Positions 37,916 to 47,011 of a DNA stretch of 64,000 bases are shown here, in pieces. Made by a program: the position numbers and the translations under genes. The notes below the pieces were generated by a model. That model was not told the DNA's origin. It did not search any database and worked only from the letters and a program-made list of their open reading frames with translations. Numbering within the stretch: position 1 is the stretch's first letter; every line of letters starts with the position of its first letter. Source of the DNA: Farysia itapuensis (Eukaryota > Basidiomycota > Ustilaginomycetes > Ustilaginales > Ustilaginaceae); the NCBI GenBank assembly GCA_023212645.1, contig JALBYC010000003.1, positions 1-64,000 on the forward strand. The letters run 5' to 3'.

Positions 37916-40018
37916 ATGCGTATCAGTTCCTTGCCAGTGTTTGCGCTAGCAATGGTGCTGATTAAGACAGCTGTGGTCGTACAAACGATCACAGTCGGCA
38001 GGGAGAATCCCGATCCAGCTCTCTCTGCATACCTGATCGCCGTGCATAGACAATCGTATCGCAGCCTAAGCCCTTCTAAAAGGGCATTGCAAAGCATCGG
38101 AACAGAAAGTTCGGGCCCACTGAACAAGGCATACGCAGCAGTACGCTCTGCTTCTCAGAATGTGAAAGACAGAGCCGAGCAGGTGCACGAGATGATCGTC
38201 CCTGCTCTCCGTCACCATCTAGAAGCTTTAGCAAGAGCAGAAGTACCAGAGCGACTGAAAACATGGCGCGTCTTTCAAGATGGTGGCAAAATACGTGAAG
38301 GTATCCGCAAGAGCAACATGGCCTTTGTACGTCATCTGGACAAGGTTCGGCAACCCTCCCAAGAATATCGATACATGAGGAAGAAATGGAGATACGAGCC
38401 TGATCTACGCCGACACTACTTTTTCCCCCGAATTCTGCGAGTGCCCATCATCACTCAAGAGTCAGAGCTTCCTTTCGACAAAGAAGTCGAGAACTTCACC
38501 AAGGGTAACGACGACGAGTTTGGTCATCGTTCGCTCGTCCTTGCACATCTTCCCCTGTACGCTGATCGCTTCGCCGAAAAGACAGATACGATTGTCGTCC
38601 CCACAGGTCAGGAAGTGGAAGCTACCTTGAAATCGCCTGATAGCCATGGTAAACTCGGGTCGAGTGGGCCGAATGAGGAAGGCGCTGTCAAGCCTGTCAC
38701 GCCTCTAGTGAGAACGCCTCGACACACGCCGCACGGATCTGGAATATTCTTCCCTTCCGTAGGCGAGATGGAATCGACTGGCTCTGCGGCTGCGACTTCC
38801 AATATGCAACCTCCCTTTCAGGACCTTTCGCAGAGCGATCTGAGCGCCGAGCTTGAGAAACAAAGCCAGACATCTTCTCAAAAACGTCGAACAAGAGGTT
38901 CAGATGCTATGGAAGTGGCTCTGAAGTTCCACAATACGTTGATGGACATGCGCCATCGCTACAACGGCTTTCTTGATTACCAGCGATCCCAGATACACAA
39001 AGCCAGTCTTCGATATCGGGGACATCCAGAATACGAGCCAGAGCTTGACCCTGATCTGGGAGAGACGCTCTACCCCGGGGTTGGGCGGGATGCTTTCACC
39101 CAACGGCAAGGAGGCAATGAAGTAGTCTCGTCAAAGTCCAGGCCAGTATCCCCGCAGGTGGTCTCGGGCGGCATTGAAGCGTTGTCCCCGCAACAGGCTG
39201 GAGCAAAGCAAATTCTGCCTGGCACTCGCTCACCAAGGCTGCGAGGCCAGCGTGTCTTCTCGATCAGCGTCGGCAGATACCCAAAGAATTATGCAGACGT
39301 CTTGTTTGGATCTTATCGAGCCACAGACTCACCAGACAGTGAGACGCCGTTCTACAAGCTCGGTGACAACGTTGCACCCCCCTTCAGGTCTCCGATTCGT
39401 CCTCCTCCGACAAACACTGGGTCTCAAAGTCGCATGAAGAAGGTTCCGATGCACCCTCCAACTCCGCCTTCCAGTCCAGAGTTGTGGGTCGTGCAGAAAG
39501 GAAGCCTACATTCAACAGCTTCGAGGACGAACGAAGACCTCGATGGGACATCTGATGGGTTCATCTCTACACCGCCCAGGTCGGGCACGAGAGGGTCAGG
39601 TTTCCGACACTTTGCAAATATGATTGATCCAGTGAGCATTCCGGACAGCTTGCAGAGAACAAGTTCGTCTTTGTCTTTCGCAACGTCCGAGGAGCGAGCG
39701 CCATCATTACCGCGCCAACCATCGGATGGTAGACTCAGTCGAATATCATCGGCCGCCTCGTTTGCTTTCAGGCCTTCGATTCCGATTGCTGATCATCCCA
39801 CCCCACGCATGCCTCCGAGCGCGTTCCCGCTACTAAGCGACGATCATCTTGACACGGCCAGCACGCTCGTTGATCGCAAGGTCGATGCGGACGGACCCAT
39901 TTTTGGAAAGGTTCACGCTGAAGCCGATAACGAGGCTCACGTTGATCAGGGAAGGTTGTCCAGACGTGTGCCTGGCGTAGATAAGGCCCCATTCGCTACA
40001 TCTCCAAAATCCGAGTGA
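37916..40018 (+). CDS. Uncharacterised 700-residue protein with N-terminal signal or anchor
   Basis: I do not recognise a domain. The N-terminus MRISSLPVFALAMVLIKTAVVVQ looks like a signal peptide or signal anchor. Residues about 45-200 are helical and charged (VKDRAEQVHEMIVPALRHHLEAL, KTWRVFQDGGKIREGIRKSN), followed by MRKKWRYEPDLRRHYFFPRI. The second half is mostly disordered, rich in Ser/Pro/Arg (HPPTPPSSPE, RPPPTNTG), with one ordered-looking island (ALKFHNTLMDMRHRYNGFLDYQ). A single long exon with normal codon use argues for a real gene. It could be a rapidly evolving lineage-specific secreted or membrane protein; no role is assigned. Confidence 0.7.
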   Translation: MRISSLPVFALAMVLIKTAVVVQTITVGRENPDPALSAYLIAVHRQSYRSLSPSKRALQSIGTESSGPLNKAYAAVRSASQNVKDRAEQVHEMIVPALRHHLEALARAEVPERLKTWRVFQDGGKIREGIRKSNMAFVRHLDKVRQPSQEYRYMRKKWRYEPDLRRHYFFPRILRVPIITQESELPFDKEVENFTKGNDDEFGHRSLVLAHLPLYADRFAEKTDTIVVPTGQEVEATLKSPDSHGKLGSSGPNEEGAVKPVTPLVRTPRHTPHGSGIFFPSVGEMESTGSAAATSNMQPPFQDLSQSDLSAELEKQSQTSSQKRRTRGSDAMEVALKFHNTLMDMRHRYNGFLDYQRSQIHKASLRYRGHPEYEPELDPDLGETLYPGVGRDAFTQRQGGNEVVSSKSRPVSPQVVSGGIEALSPQQAGAKQILPGTRSPRLRGQRVFSISVGRYPKNYADVLFGSYRATDSPDSETPFYKLGDNVAPPFRSPIRPPPTNTGSQSRMKKVPMHPPTPPSSPELWVVQKGSLHSTASRTNEDLDGTSDGFISTPPRSGTRGSGFRHFANMIDPVSIPDSLQRTSSSLSFATSEERAPSLPRQPSDGRLSRISSAASFAFRPSIPIADHPTPRMPPSAFPLLSDDHLDTASTLVDRKVDADGPIFGKVHAEADNEAHVDQGRLSRRVPGVDKAPFATSPKSE

Positions 40019-40215
40019 GTGCAAAGCGACCTAGTCTTGCAAACTGTCCTTGTAGCTACGTGCAACATTCTTTTGATCCATGTCTGATGTCGTGCTGCTC
40101 TGTATGCTTGTGAATGTGCTTTCTCGAGTTTGACACCTCCACCTCGGAGTTTTGGGTGGAAGATGCACACACTCACTTCTCTGCATCATCAGCCAAGAAA
40201 ATCAGTACGGCGGGC

Positions 40216-41015
40216 ATGCAAGACCAGGTAGAGCAGCTTGTGCGGAAGCTCCTGCAGGATCTACGAGAGTGAGTCTGCCTCTCGCCTCGGTATGCTCCAC
40301 TATTCTGACTTTCCGATAATTTATAGGCTGCCTGCATGCCAGAGGCTGATGGTCGGGATTTGCGGTGTTCCAGGCTCAGGCAAAACGAATCTAGCCGTGC
40401 GCCTCGTAGCGGGCATCAACGCGACACAGCCAGATACAGCAGTGTGTGTCAGTATGGATGGCTGGCATCATACACGAGCAACACTCAAGACCTTTCCGAA
40501 CGCCAAGGAGGCGTTTGACAGACGTGGTGCAGAATGGACGTTTGACGCCGCCAGGTTTGCCGATTTCGTCACTTCCGTCAAAAACCATCCTACACAGACT
40601 CTGAGAGCACCTTCGTTCGATCATGCGGTCAAAGATCCGGTGGAAGACGACATATGTGTAAAGCCGCACCACCGCGTTGTTGTGTTCGAGGGTCTGTACT
40701 GCAACTGCAACGTGGGTGACTGGAAGAGAGCAGCACAGCAGTTCGACACGCGACTTGCGTTTCAAATAGATCTGCAAGATGCGAAACAACGCCTTGTAGT
40801 ACGTCACGTTGCCACTGGCGTTGCGAAGGATGAAGAAGAGGCAATCTGGAGAGGTAAGTTGTTACTGCCGGCTACCCCGTAGAATTTCAGCATTGACCCA
40901 AACCGTCCTTCTTTCAGCGGAAAACAACGACCTTCCAAACGGAGAGTGGCTCATGTCACACTTGTTGGAACCATACACAGTCGTACACAGCATTGATGAT
41001 CCTTCATGGCGATAG
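40216..41015 (+). CDS. P-loop small-molecule kinase, Yfh7/uridine-kinase-like
   Basis: Three exons, 40216-40268, 40327-40853 and 40918-41015 (introns of 58 and 64 nt); 225 codons. The first exon (MQDQVEQLVRKLLQDLRE) is joined in phase to LPACQRLMVGICGVPGSGKT, so the P-loop GVPGSGKT lies near residue 31. SMDGWHHTRATL and RRGAEWTFDAARF follow, then VVVFEGLYCN (Walker B-like) and the basic lid KQRLVVRHVATGVAKDEEEA. The last exon ends NGEWLMSHLLEP. The layout matches yeast Yfh7 and related kinases of the phosphoribulokinase/uridine kinase fold, whose substrate is not settled. It converges with the DAHP synthase, with 37 nt between stop codons. Confidence 0.85.
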
Positions 41016-41052
41016 ATTTCTGTCTTGTCACTAATGTTCATGAGGATTTGCC

Positions 41053-42729
41053 TCAATCTCTGTTGATGATGCCGCACATGATTTGGGCCAACAACTCGTC
41101 GCCAGAACCAGATTGGATAATGTCCTTTTGCTTCTGAAGCTCTTCGGCCGTAGCTCCGCGAAAGGCCACGAGATCCTTGGTCTTGCCCAATCGCTGAGCT
41201 CGCAGGTAGTGAGAGAGAAGGAAAGCTACGTCCAGCGACTGCTCAAAGTTGAGGCGAGGGTCGCAGTGGCTCTTGTACCCGCGCTCGAGATCTTCCGGCT
41301 TGAGACGCATGGAGCCGCCAAAGCACTCAGTCACATCCTGATCGCCGGTAAGCTCGAGATGAACGCCGCCAAGATGGAGCGATGGAAACTGACTCGAGAT
41401 GACATGCAGGAAAGTAAGGATTTCGGAGACAATGTCGCCAAAAGAGCGCGTCTTCAGAGGTTGCGCATTGGGGTCTGATGATGCTGGTGGATACGGGCTG
41501 GTCTGGGTGTTGCCATGCATTGGATCACACAACAAGATGACTGAGCCACTGTGGGCGCTAGTTGCAATCGCTTCCAGCAGTGGAGGCAGATGAGACTGGA
41601 CCTTGGCAGCGCCAAGGCGGATGATGACCATGACCCGACCCTTTTCCTTGCCAATCCGGTGAGGAATTGAAGCATCGTCCAGGGCTACGTCTGGGTTGAG
41701 TAAGTCGAGAATCTTGATCAGCTCCTGTGGTTGCATCGATGGACCAACTTTGATGCCGACAGGGTTGCGTATAGAAGCAAAATAGTCAAGATGCGCACCA
41801 TCCAGCTGTCTAGTTCGGTCTCCCAGCCAGATTGTGTGTGCCGAGACATCGTAACGCTCCAACGTGTCCTCTTGATGTTGCGCCTCAGAAAGGTTCACGT
41901 TTCTTGAAGGGTTGTATGGTGTGGGCTTTCGGACGAGGCGTGTCAGTGCCTCCTCGTAGGCGAGAGAAAGTCCCTCGTGGCTGATGAAGTAGTCTACAGA
42001 GTTGAGCACGCTGTTGGCGGAAGAGGTGCTGGGGTCTGCGCCGATTGTCTTCATAAAGTCCAAGGCGTCGGTGAGGGAATTGACGACGCTTTCAAATTCT
42101 GCCTGCAAAGCTTTGGACTTGACATGCTGAAAGGACCACTGCTGAGGCGCATGAAGATCTGCAAGTCCACTGGCAAGCTCGGACCGGATATGGTTCAGCG
42201 TAGCTGCCGAGTGAAAGTATGCTTGCAAAAGTCGTTCTGGGTCCGGGATTCGTCCCGACGGCGGCTCGGCACTGAACGAGTTGATATTGTCACCTCGAAA
42301 CGACATGATCTCTTGCCGCACTTCTTTGCCCGTCTGTGGATCGATTCTGGTTACGATCTCGGTTGGTTTGGAGCGTGGTTTTGCGTATTGTCCTGCTATA
42401 CGTCCTATGCGAACAACAGGCTTGCGAGCACCCCAGATCAAAATCAGACTCATAAGCAAAGACAACTTCAACTTTGCCTGAATCTGTTCAGGACTGCAGT
42501 AGTCAAACAGCTCTGCGCAGTCGCCAGTTTGTAGCAGGAATGCGTTTCCGTCGGCTACGGCAGAGAGCTGCGAACGCAGACGATCCACCTCATAGGCAGA
42601 CACAAGGCCTGGCAAACGACTGATTCGGCCAAGAACGGACTGGAACACATCTTGTGATGGATAATCAACCTGCTGTGCCTCTGGCTTGTTCCGCCAAGCG
42701 GGATTGGCATGGTACGCTGCGGCTGACAT
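41053..42729 (-). CDS. Class II (plant-type) DAHP synthase
   Basis: Condenses phosphoenolpyruvate and erythrose 4-phosphate in the first step of the shikimate pathway to aromatic amino acids. A single exon, 558 residues (MSAAAYHANPAWRNKPEAQQ). Class II motifs: FLLQTGDCAELF near residue 65, VVRIGRIAGQYAKPRS, SFRGDNINS, ISHEGLSLAYEEALTR, SAHTIWLGDRTRQLDGAHL, GIKVGPSM, LCDPMHGNT and the C-terminal GGVHLELTGDQDVTECFGGS with metal ligands. Many fungi also carry class I Aro3/Aro4 enzymes; class II versions occur in filamentous fungi, so a housekeeping role is likely. It is divergent from the MFS gene at 42990. Confidence 0.95.
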   Translation of the reverse strand: MSAAAYHANPAWRNKPEAQQVDYPSQDVFQSVLGRISRLPGLVSAYEVDRLRSQLSAVADGNAFLLQTGDCAELFDYCSPEQIQAKLKLSLLMSLILIWGARKPVVRIGRIAGQYAKPRSKPTEIVTRIDPQTGKEVRQEIMSFRGDNINSFSAEPPSGRIPDPERLLQAYFHSAATLNHIRSELASGLADLHAPQQWSFQHVKSKALQAEFESVVNSLTDALDFMKTIGADPSTSSANSVLNSVDYFISHEGLSLAYEEALTRLVRKPTPYNPSRNVNLSEAQHQEDTLERYDVSAHTIWLGDRTRQLDGAHLDYFASIRNPVGIKVGPSMQPQELIKILDLLNPDVALDDASIPHRIGKEKGRVMVIIRLGAAKVQSHLPPLLEAIATSAHSGSVILLCDPMHGNTQTSPYPPASSDPNAQPLKTRSFGDIVSEILTFLHVISSQFPSLHLGGVHLELTGDQDVTECFGGSMRLKPEDLERGYKSHCDPRLNFEQSLDVAFLLSHYLRAQRLGKTKDLVAFRGATAEELQKQKDIIQSGSGDELLAQIMCGIINRD

Positions 42730-42989
42730 GGCGAGTCTGGCAGTCGTGGTCTGAATGCAAAATCACAATCGTCCGTTTCTTCTCGTCCCGTCAAACCCGT
42801 TTTCAAAAAACTGAGATCTGACATCTCAAGATGCGCAAAATTGCCAGATTGAAAGGCGCAGAACGGCGGCAGGCGCAGAAAGCGCAGAAAGGCAACTCAC
42901 ACTTGGAAGTTGACATTTGATTGCCGAGGTTAATTTTCCCGTCAAGCGACAGTGACTCATCTGACGACCCTTCCATAACACCGACGACA
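42730..42989. promoter_or_regulatory. Divergent promoter region, DAHP synthase / MFS transporter
   Basis: 260 bp. GCGCAGAA occurs three times in direct orientation (42856, 42873, 42882) within 35 bp, which may be a clustered regulatory element. No gene. Confidence 0.45.
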
Positions 42990-44594
42990 ATGGCCGACGA
43001 CCGTGAATCGTCCCCTTTCGAGCACCGCGCTACAGATAGTCCACAAGATCCATCTGCAAATGGAGCCGATGAGCGACTGTCACGGTCGAACAGCAGCCTT
43101 GATGAGCTTGCACGAGAAAAGTCCTTGAGACGCAAGCTCGACTTTCAACTGGTTCCGCTGTGCCTGATGCTATATCTACTGTCCTTCCTCGATCGAACCA
43201 ACATTGGGCAAGCTCGTCTAAACGGTCTACAAGCAGATCTTGGGCTGACGAGCAAAGACTACCGCATCGCTCTCACTGTCCTATACGTGCCATACATTGT
43301 TTTCGAAATTCCTTCCAACCTCGTGGTCAAGAAATTCGGACCTGCACGATGGATTCCTTTCCTAGTTGCATCATGGGGCTTAGTCTCTACGCTGCAAGGT
43401 GTGGTCACTTCAAGAACAGGGCTATTTGTCAACCGTGCTTTCCTTGGAATGACTGAGGCTGGCATTCTGCCATCAATTGCGCTCTACTTGACATTCTTTT
43501 ACAAGCCACACGAGCTTGGTCTACGCCAGGCACTCTATTTCAGTGGCGCCTCGCTCGCCGGAACGATTGGAGGCTTGCTCGCCACAGCGATCGGACTGAT
43601 CAATGGTAAGCTCGGCTCGTGGGCCTACATCTTCATCATCGAGGGTGTCGTGACCGTGCTGTTTGGGCTGCTGTGTTTCTGGCTTCTGCCGAATGATATA
43701 TCGAAGCTGTGGTGGCTTACACCTGCCGAGAGAGACCTTGCCTACTCCCGAATGGCTTTGCCGCCTCTCAGCAAATTGGACTCTGGAGACACTGGAAGCG
43801 AAGAGGTCGGAGCGCCTGCACCCGAGAAGATAGTTGCTGTCAATGACAAGATCGAGGCTAAAACGACCCGCACTTTCGTGCTGCGGGAAGTGGGAAGGAC
43901 GTTTACAGACCCCGTTGTACTCTTGATGGCAGCATCTGGCTATAGCTACGCTACATTGCTCTACAGTGTTGCCTTCTTCTCGCCCACCATCATCAAATCG
44001 CTCAACCTGGCGAAATCAACGGCAGAGTCACAGCTGCTGTCGGTACCTCCCACTACCGCTGCCTTCTTCGTCTCGATCTTGACGGCAGTGCTCTCCGACA
44101 AGTATCGGTGGCGCTGGCCGGCCATTGTTGTCCTCGCAGCTGTGAGTATTGCCGGTGTGGCGCTTGCCTATGCGTCCACGGTACCTGCTCAACGCTATGG
44201 CGGCATCATCTTGCTCTCCTGCGGCACCTACTCAATCCCACCGATCGGCATCAGCTGGATGCTCAACAACACCGCCGGACATTACAAGCGAGCCACTGCC
44301 ATCGCTCTTTACATTGTATGCACCAACAGTGGCGGCATCACGAGCACATGGCTGTTCAACGACAACGAAGCACCCAGATACTCTCGCGGCTTTTTGGTCA
44401 ACCTTTGCCTCAACGCTGCCAGTATAGTCATTGTGACGCTGGCTGAGCTGTACATGATTTGGGAGACCAAGCAGCGCAAAGCAGGCAAACGAGACTATCG
44501 CGTTCAAAGGCTGCGAGACCAGCATGGCTGGTCTGACTTCCAAATCAGGGAGTACTTGGGTGACCAGCATCCTGATTTCCGCTACATGCTTTGA
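42990..44594 (+). CDS. MFS transporter, anion:cation symporter (Dal5/Tna1) family
   Basis: 534 residues from the first ATG (MADDRESSPF). Twelve membrane helices after a charged N-tail. ACS family signatures are LDFQLVPLCLMLYLLSFLDR, TNIGQARLNGLQ in loop 1, YVPYIVFEIPSNLV, NRAFLGMTEAGILPSIALYL and the late NNTAGHYKRATAIAL. Fungal members import allantoate, nicotinate, pantothenate, biotin precursors or other organic anions at the plasma membrane. The substrate is not evident. It lies 129 nt upstream of the ITPase gene on the same strand. Confidence 0.92.
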   Translation: MADDRESSPFEHRATDSPQDPSANGADERLSRSNSSLDELAREKSLRRKLDFQLVPLCLMLYLLSFLDRTNIGQARLNGLQADLGLTSKDYRIALTVLYVPYIVFEIPSNLVVKKFGPARWIPFLVASWGLVSTLQGVVTSRTGLFVNRAFLGMTEAGILPSIALYLTFFYKPHELGLRQALYFSGASLAGTIGGLLATAIGLINGKLGSWAYIFIIEGVVTVLFGLLCFWLLPNDISKLWWLTPAERDLAYSRMALPPLSKLDSGDTGSEEVGAPAPEKIVAVNDKIEAKTTRTFVLREVGRTFTDPVVLLMAASGYSYATLLYSVAFFSPTIIKSLNLAKSTAESQLLSVPPTTAAFFVSILTAVLSDKYRWRWPAIVVLAAVSIAGVALAYASTVPAQRYGGIILLSCGTYSIPPIGISWMLNNTAGHYKRATAIALYIVCTNSGGITSTWLFNDNEAPRYSRGFLVNLCLNAASIVIVTLAELYMIWETKQRKAGKRDYRVQRLRDQHGWSDFQIREYLGDQHPDFRYML

Positions 44595-44723
44595 AATAGC
44601 TGCAAGAATTTATACCGCCGGTTTTTATGCCGACATTTTGCGACTGCGTGCTTTTTTTTGGACTGTGCGTTTGAGAAGACTGCCATCACTGTGACTCACC
44701 GCACTCACTCATCAGACACAAAG

Positions 44724-45314
44724 ATGAAGCCGACACTCACCTTTGTCACGGGAAACGCCAACAAGCTGCGAGAAGTCAAAGAGATTCTCGAATCGTCGAC
44801 TACATTCCCATACCAACTTACCAATCAGAACCTGGATCTGCCAGAGATTCAAGGATCGACGCAAGATGTTGCTCGTGCAAAGTGCTCCGCTGCCGCCGTG
44901 GCGCTAGGCGGACCATGCATCACTGAGGACACAGCTCTAGCATTCACAGCACTAGGCGGACTGCCGGGGCCTTACATCAAAGACTTCATGACAATAGTAG
45001 GGCACGCAGGGTTGAACAAGATGCTCGATGGCTTTTCAGATCGCACGGCTACCGCTATCTGCACATTTGCCTACTGCACGGGCCCGAATCAGCCAGTGAC
45101 ACTGTTTGAGGGAAAGACACAGGGTACCATCGTACCCGCCCGTGGGCCGAGCAACTTCGGATGGGATCCCATCTTAGAAATCACAGGCACAGGACTGACG
45201 TATGCTGAAATGGACTCGAAGCACAAGAACTCGCTCTCCCACCGCAACAAGGCGCTCCTGCTGCTGCAAGACTATCTCTGCAACAACATTTCTGCTTCAC
45301 ACACGACGGCGTAG
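44724..45314 (+). CDS. HAM1: Inosine triphosphate pyrophosphatase (HAM1 family)
   Basis: Cleaves ITP, dITP and XTP to monophosphates, keeping deaminated purines out of nucleic acids. 196 residues from [19 protein letters not shown] (the TGNANK nucleotide motif). Then [29 protein letters not shown] and [12 protein letters not shown], ending [16 protein letters not shown]. Motifs and length match the family. The usual KWFL after the PGPYI loop reads KDFM here, a mild difference. Cytosol/nucleus. It converges with the secreted protease gene, 46 nt between stop codons. Confidence 0.95.
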   Translation: MKPTLTFVTGNANKLREVKEILESSTTFPYQLTNQNLDLPEIQGSTQDVARAKCSAAAVALGGPCITEDTALAFTALGGLPGPYIKDFMTIVGHAGLNKMLDGFSDRTATAICTFAYCTGPNQPVTLFEGKTQGTIVPARGPSNFGWDPILEITGTGLTYAEMDSKHKNSLSHRNKALLLLQDYLCNNISASHTTA

Positions 45315-45360
45315 CAACGTAAATTACCATATGAATAGATGTGATTTTAAGGACAGATGG

Positions 45361-46245
45361 TTAGACAAGCGATCCAAGGTTCTCGACGCCCTGCAGAGTC
45401 TGAGCTAGGTTGACGCTCGGATCGGGGAGTGCAACCGCGAATGGCTCGGTCCCCGTGGCAAGCTGGATGTCGGAAAAGTCGCTGAAAGTCCTAGCGTAAG
45501 CGAGCTCTTTGCCCAGATCACCGACGCCGTTACTGGCGGGAAGAGGTGCGAATTGGAGGGTGCTGAGCACTCCAAAGGCCAGACCCTTGCCGTCAAAGAA
45601 GCCACTGCCAGAATCTCCAGGGATGCCAGGTGAGACGGTTCCGACGTTGTGTGACCAGCCACCTGCCTCATCCTGGATGTTGACGCCATACTTGGGGCTG
45701 AGTTGTGTGATACCAGCGCGGAGGATCGAGTTGCCGTAGCTGTAGACTGACTCGAAGCTGCCCAAGCCGGTCGATCGCACTCCGGTAGGACCGCCAAAAG
45801 TGGGTACAGATGGGTTGATCTTGTCGTAGTCCGCAGGGTCGATCTTGACGAGCGCCAGATCGTTGTAGGCACAGGTGTTGGCATCAGTCTCGCCACGTTG
45901 CTGCATGCGCTGCCAGGATGAATAGGCAAGAGTTCCAGGCTGGGAGGCACCTTCGATCGTGACCGCCGTACCTTCTGGGAGTGACGGACTGCTGCACCCA
46001 TTCGTGTCGCTGGACCCGCCAGTCGAAGCACAGTGTGCAGCCTGTCCCAGGTAAATGTCAGAGCCCTGGTAGTAGATGAAATTGGAAGTGCAGCTGCCAG
46101 ACGTGTCGGTGTTGACGCCTGGGTGGATCGTCGCAGTCTTGGCGTCGGCCCACGTAGGAGCGCGAGCTTTCAGCACAGGAGCGCTCGTCACCAACGTCGA
46201 GGCTGAGAGCACGGCCAAAAGAGTAGCGAAACCGGTAGCAACCAT
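45361..46245 (-). CDS. Secreted trypsin-like serine protease
   Basis: 294 residues. The signal peptide runs to about residue 21 (LVTSAP), with a short propeptide ending KAR. The chymotrypsin-fold triad is visible: His71 in GQAAHCAS, Asp129 in NDLALVKI and Ser212 in IPGDSGSGFF. The pattern is closer to fungal and bacterial secreted S1-like peptidases than to animal trypsins. Expected outside the cell. A TATA-like GCGTATAAGT on the minus strand (46311-46320) lies about 66 nt upstream of the ATG. Confidence 0.85.
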   Translation of the reverse strand: MVATGFATLLAVLSASTLVTSAPVLKARAPTWADAKTATIHPGVNTDTSGSCTSNFIYYQGSDIYLGQAAHCASTGGSSDTNGCSSPSLPEGTAVTIEGASQPGTLAYSSWQRMQQRGETDANTCAYNDLALVKIDPADYDKINPSVPTFGGPTGVRSTGLGSFESVYSYGNSILRAGITQLSPKYGVNIQDEAGGWSHNVGTVSPGIPGDSGSGFFDGKGLAFGVLSTLQFAPLPASNGVGDLGKELAYARTFSDFSDIQLATGTEPFAVALPDPSVNLAQTLQGVENLGSLV

Positions 46246-47011
46246 TTGAAGAGTACGTGAGCGGCAATGCTTGGATGAGAATTGTGCTCAAGACCAGGCT
46301 GCGAGCTATTACTTATACGCCATCCAGCTGATCCGCCGTGAGCAGCACCTCTAATGCATCTTGTTCTTGCGGGGTGCCGCCCATAAAGTCGGTAGTAGCA
46401 CTAAGAACCCTTGGCATGACTTCGGCAACCAAGCGGTAGAAGACTGCCCGGACGGTACAGAATCGACTCTTGCAATGCTCTCAAGGGTGGGAACTCCCCA
46501 GCGAGCACGCGCTTCGCTTGTAAGGACCCCAGACAGTATCACGAGATATCTTCATTCCCATATAGCTAATTTAGGGAAAGATCGGACAAACGAAGGTTCG
46601 CTTATCTCGTTCTGCCAGAGGTGAGCAACGCCCAGCGTGCAAGCGAAGATCGGTAGCACGCGCGGGGAGACCTTCTCCGAGCGAGCGAAGCTCTTGCAGT
46701 GTCTACACAGGGGTTGCCATGGCTCTGCTTCGGCAGCTTGTACTGGCTTTCAACGTGCCTATGGTAGCCTTGGCGCACCTAAGCGACTTGCGAGCGCTTA
46801 AGCGAACGGGTCTACTCGCCAAACCTGAAGGGTGGGGGTTGGACAAAACTACACGGCCGAGAGGAAGGAAACGCCCCATCCACTTTCCCGGGACACGGGC
46901 AAACACTGAAACGCGAATTTCGTGGACCCTTCCGTGCCTTCTTTTTTTCCTACGCAAGGCAACGTGTACCCGACATTGACAGTCTTGTATGCCAGGTGAC
47001 AGTTGCTCGCA
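46246..47011. promoter_or_regulatory. Divergent intergenic region, serine protease / arrestin-like gene
   Basis: 766 bp. It contains the protease TATA element. On the minus strand, a 55-codon open stretch (46480-46316, bounded by in-frame stops, no early ATG) has a protein-like translation ending DALEVLLTADQLDGV; it could be the last exon of an undetected gene or chance. Nothing else is recognised. Confidence 0.4.
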
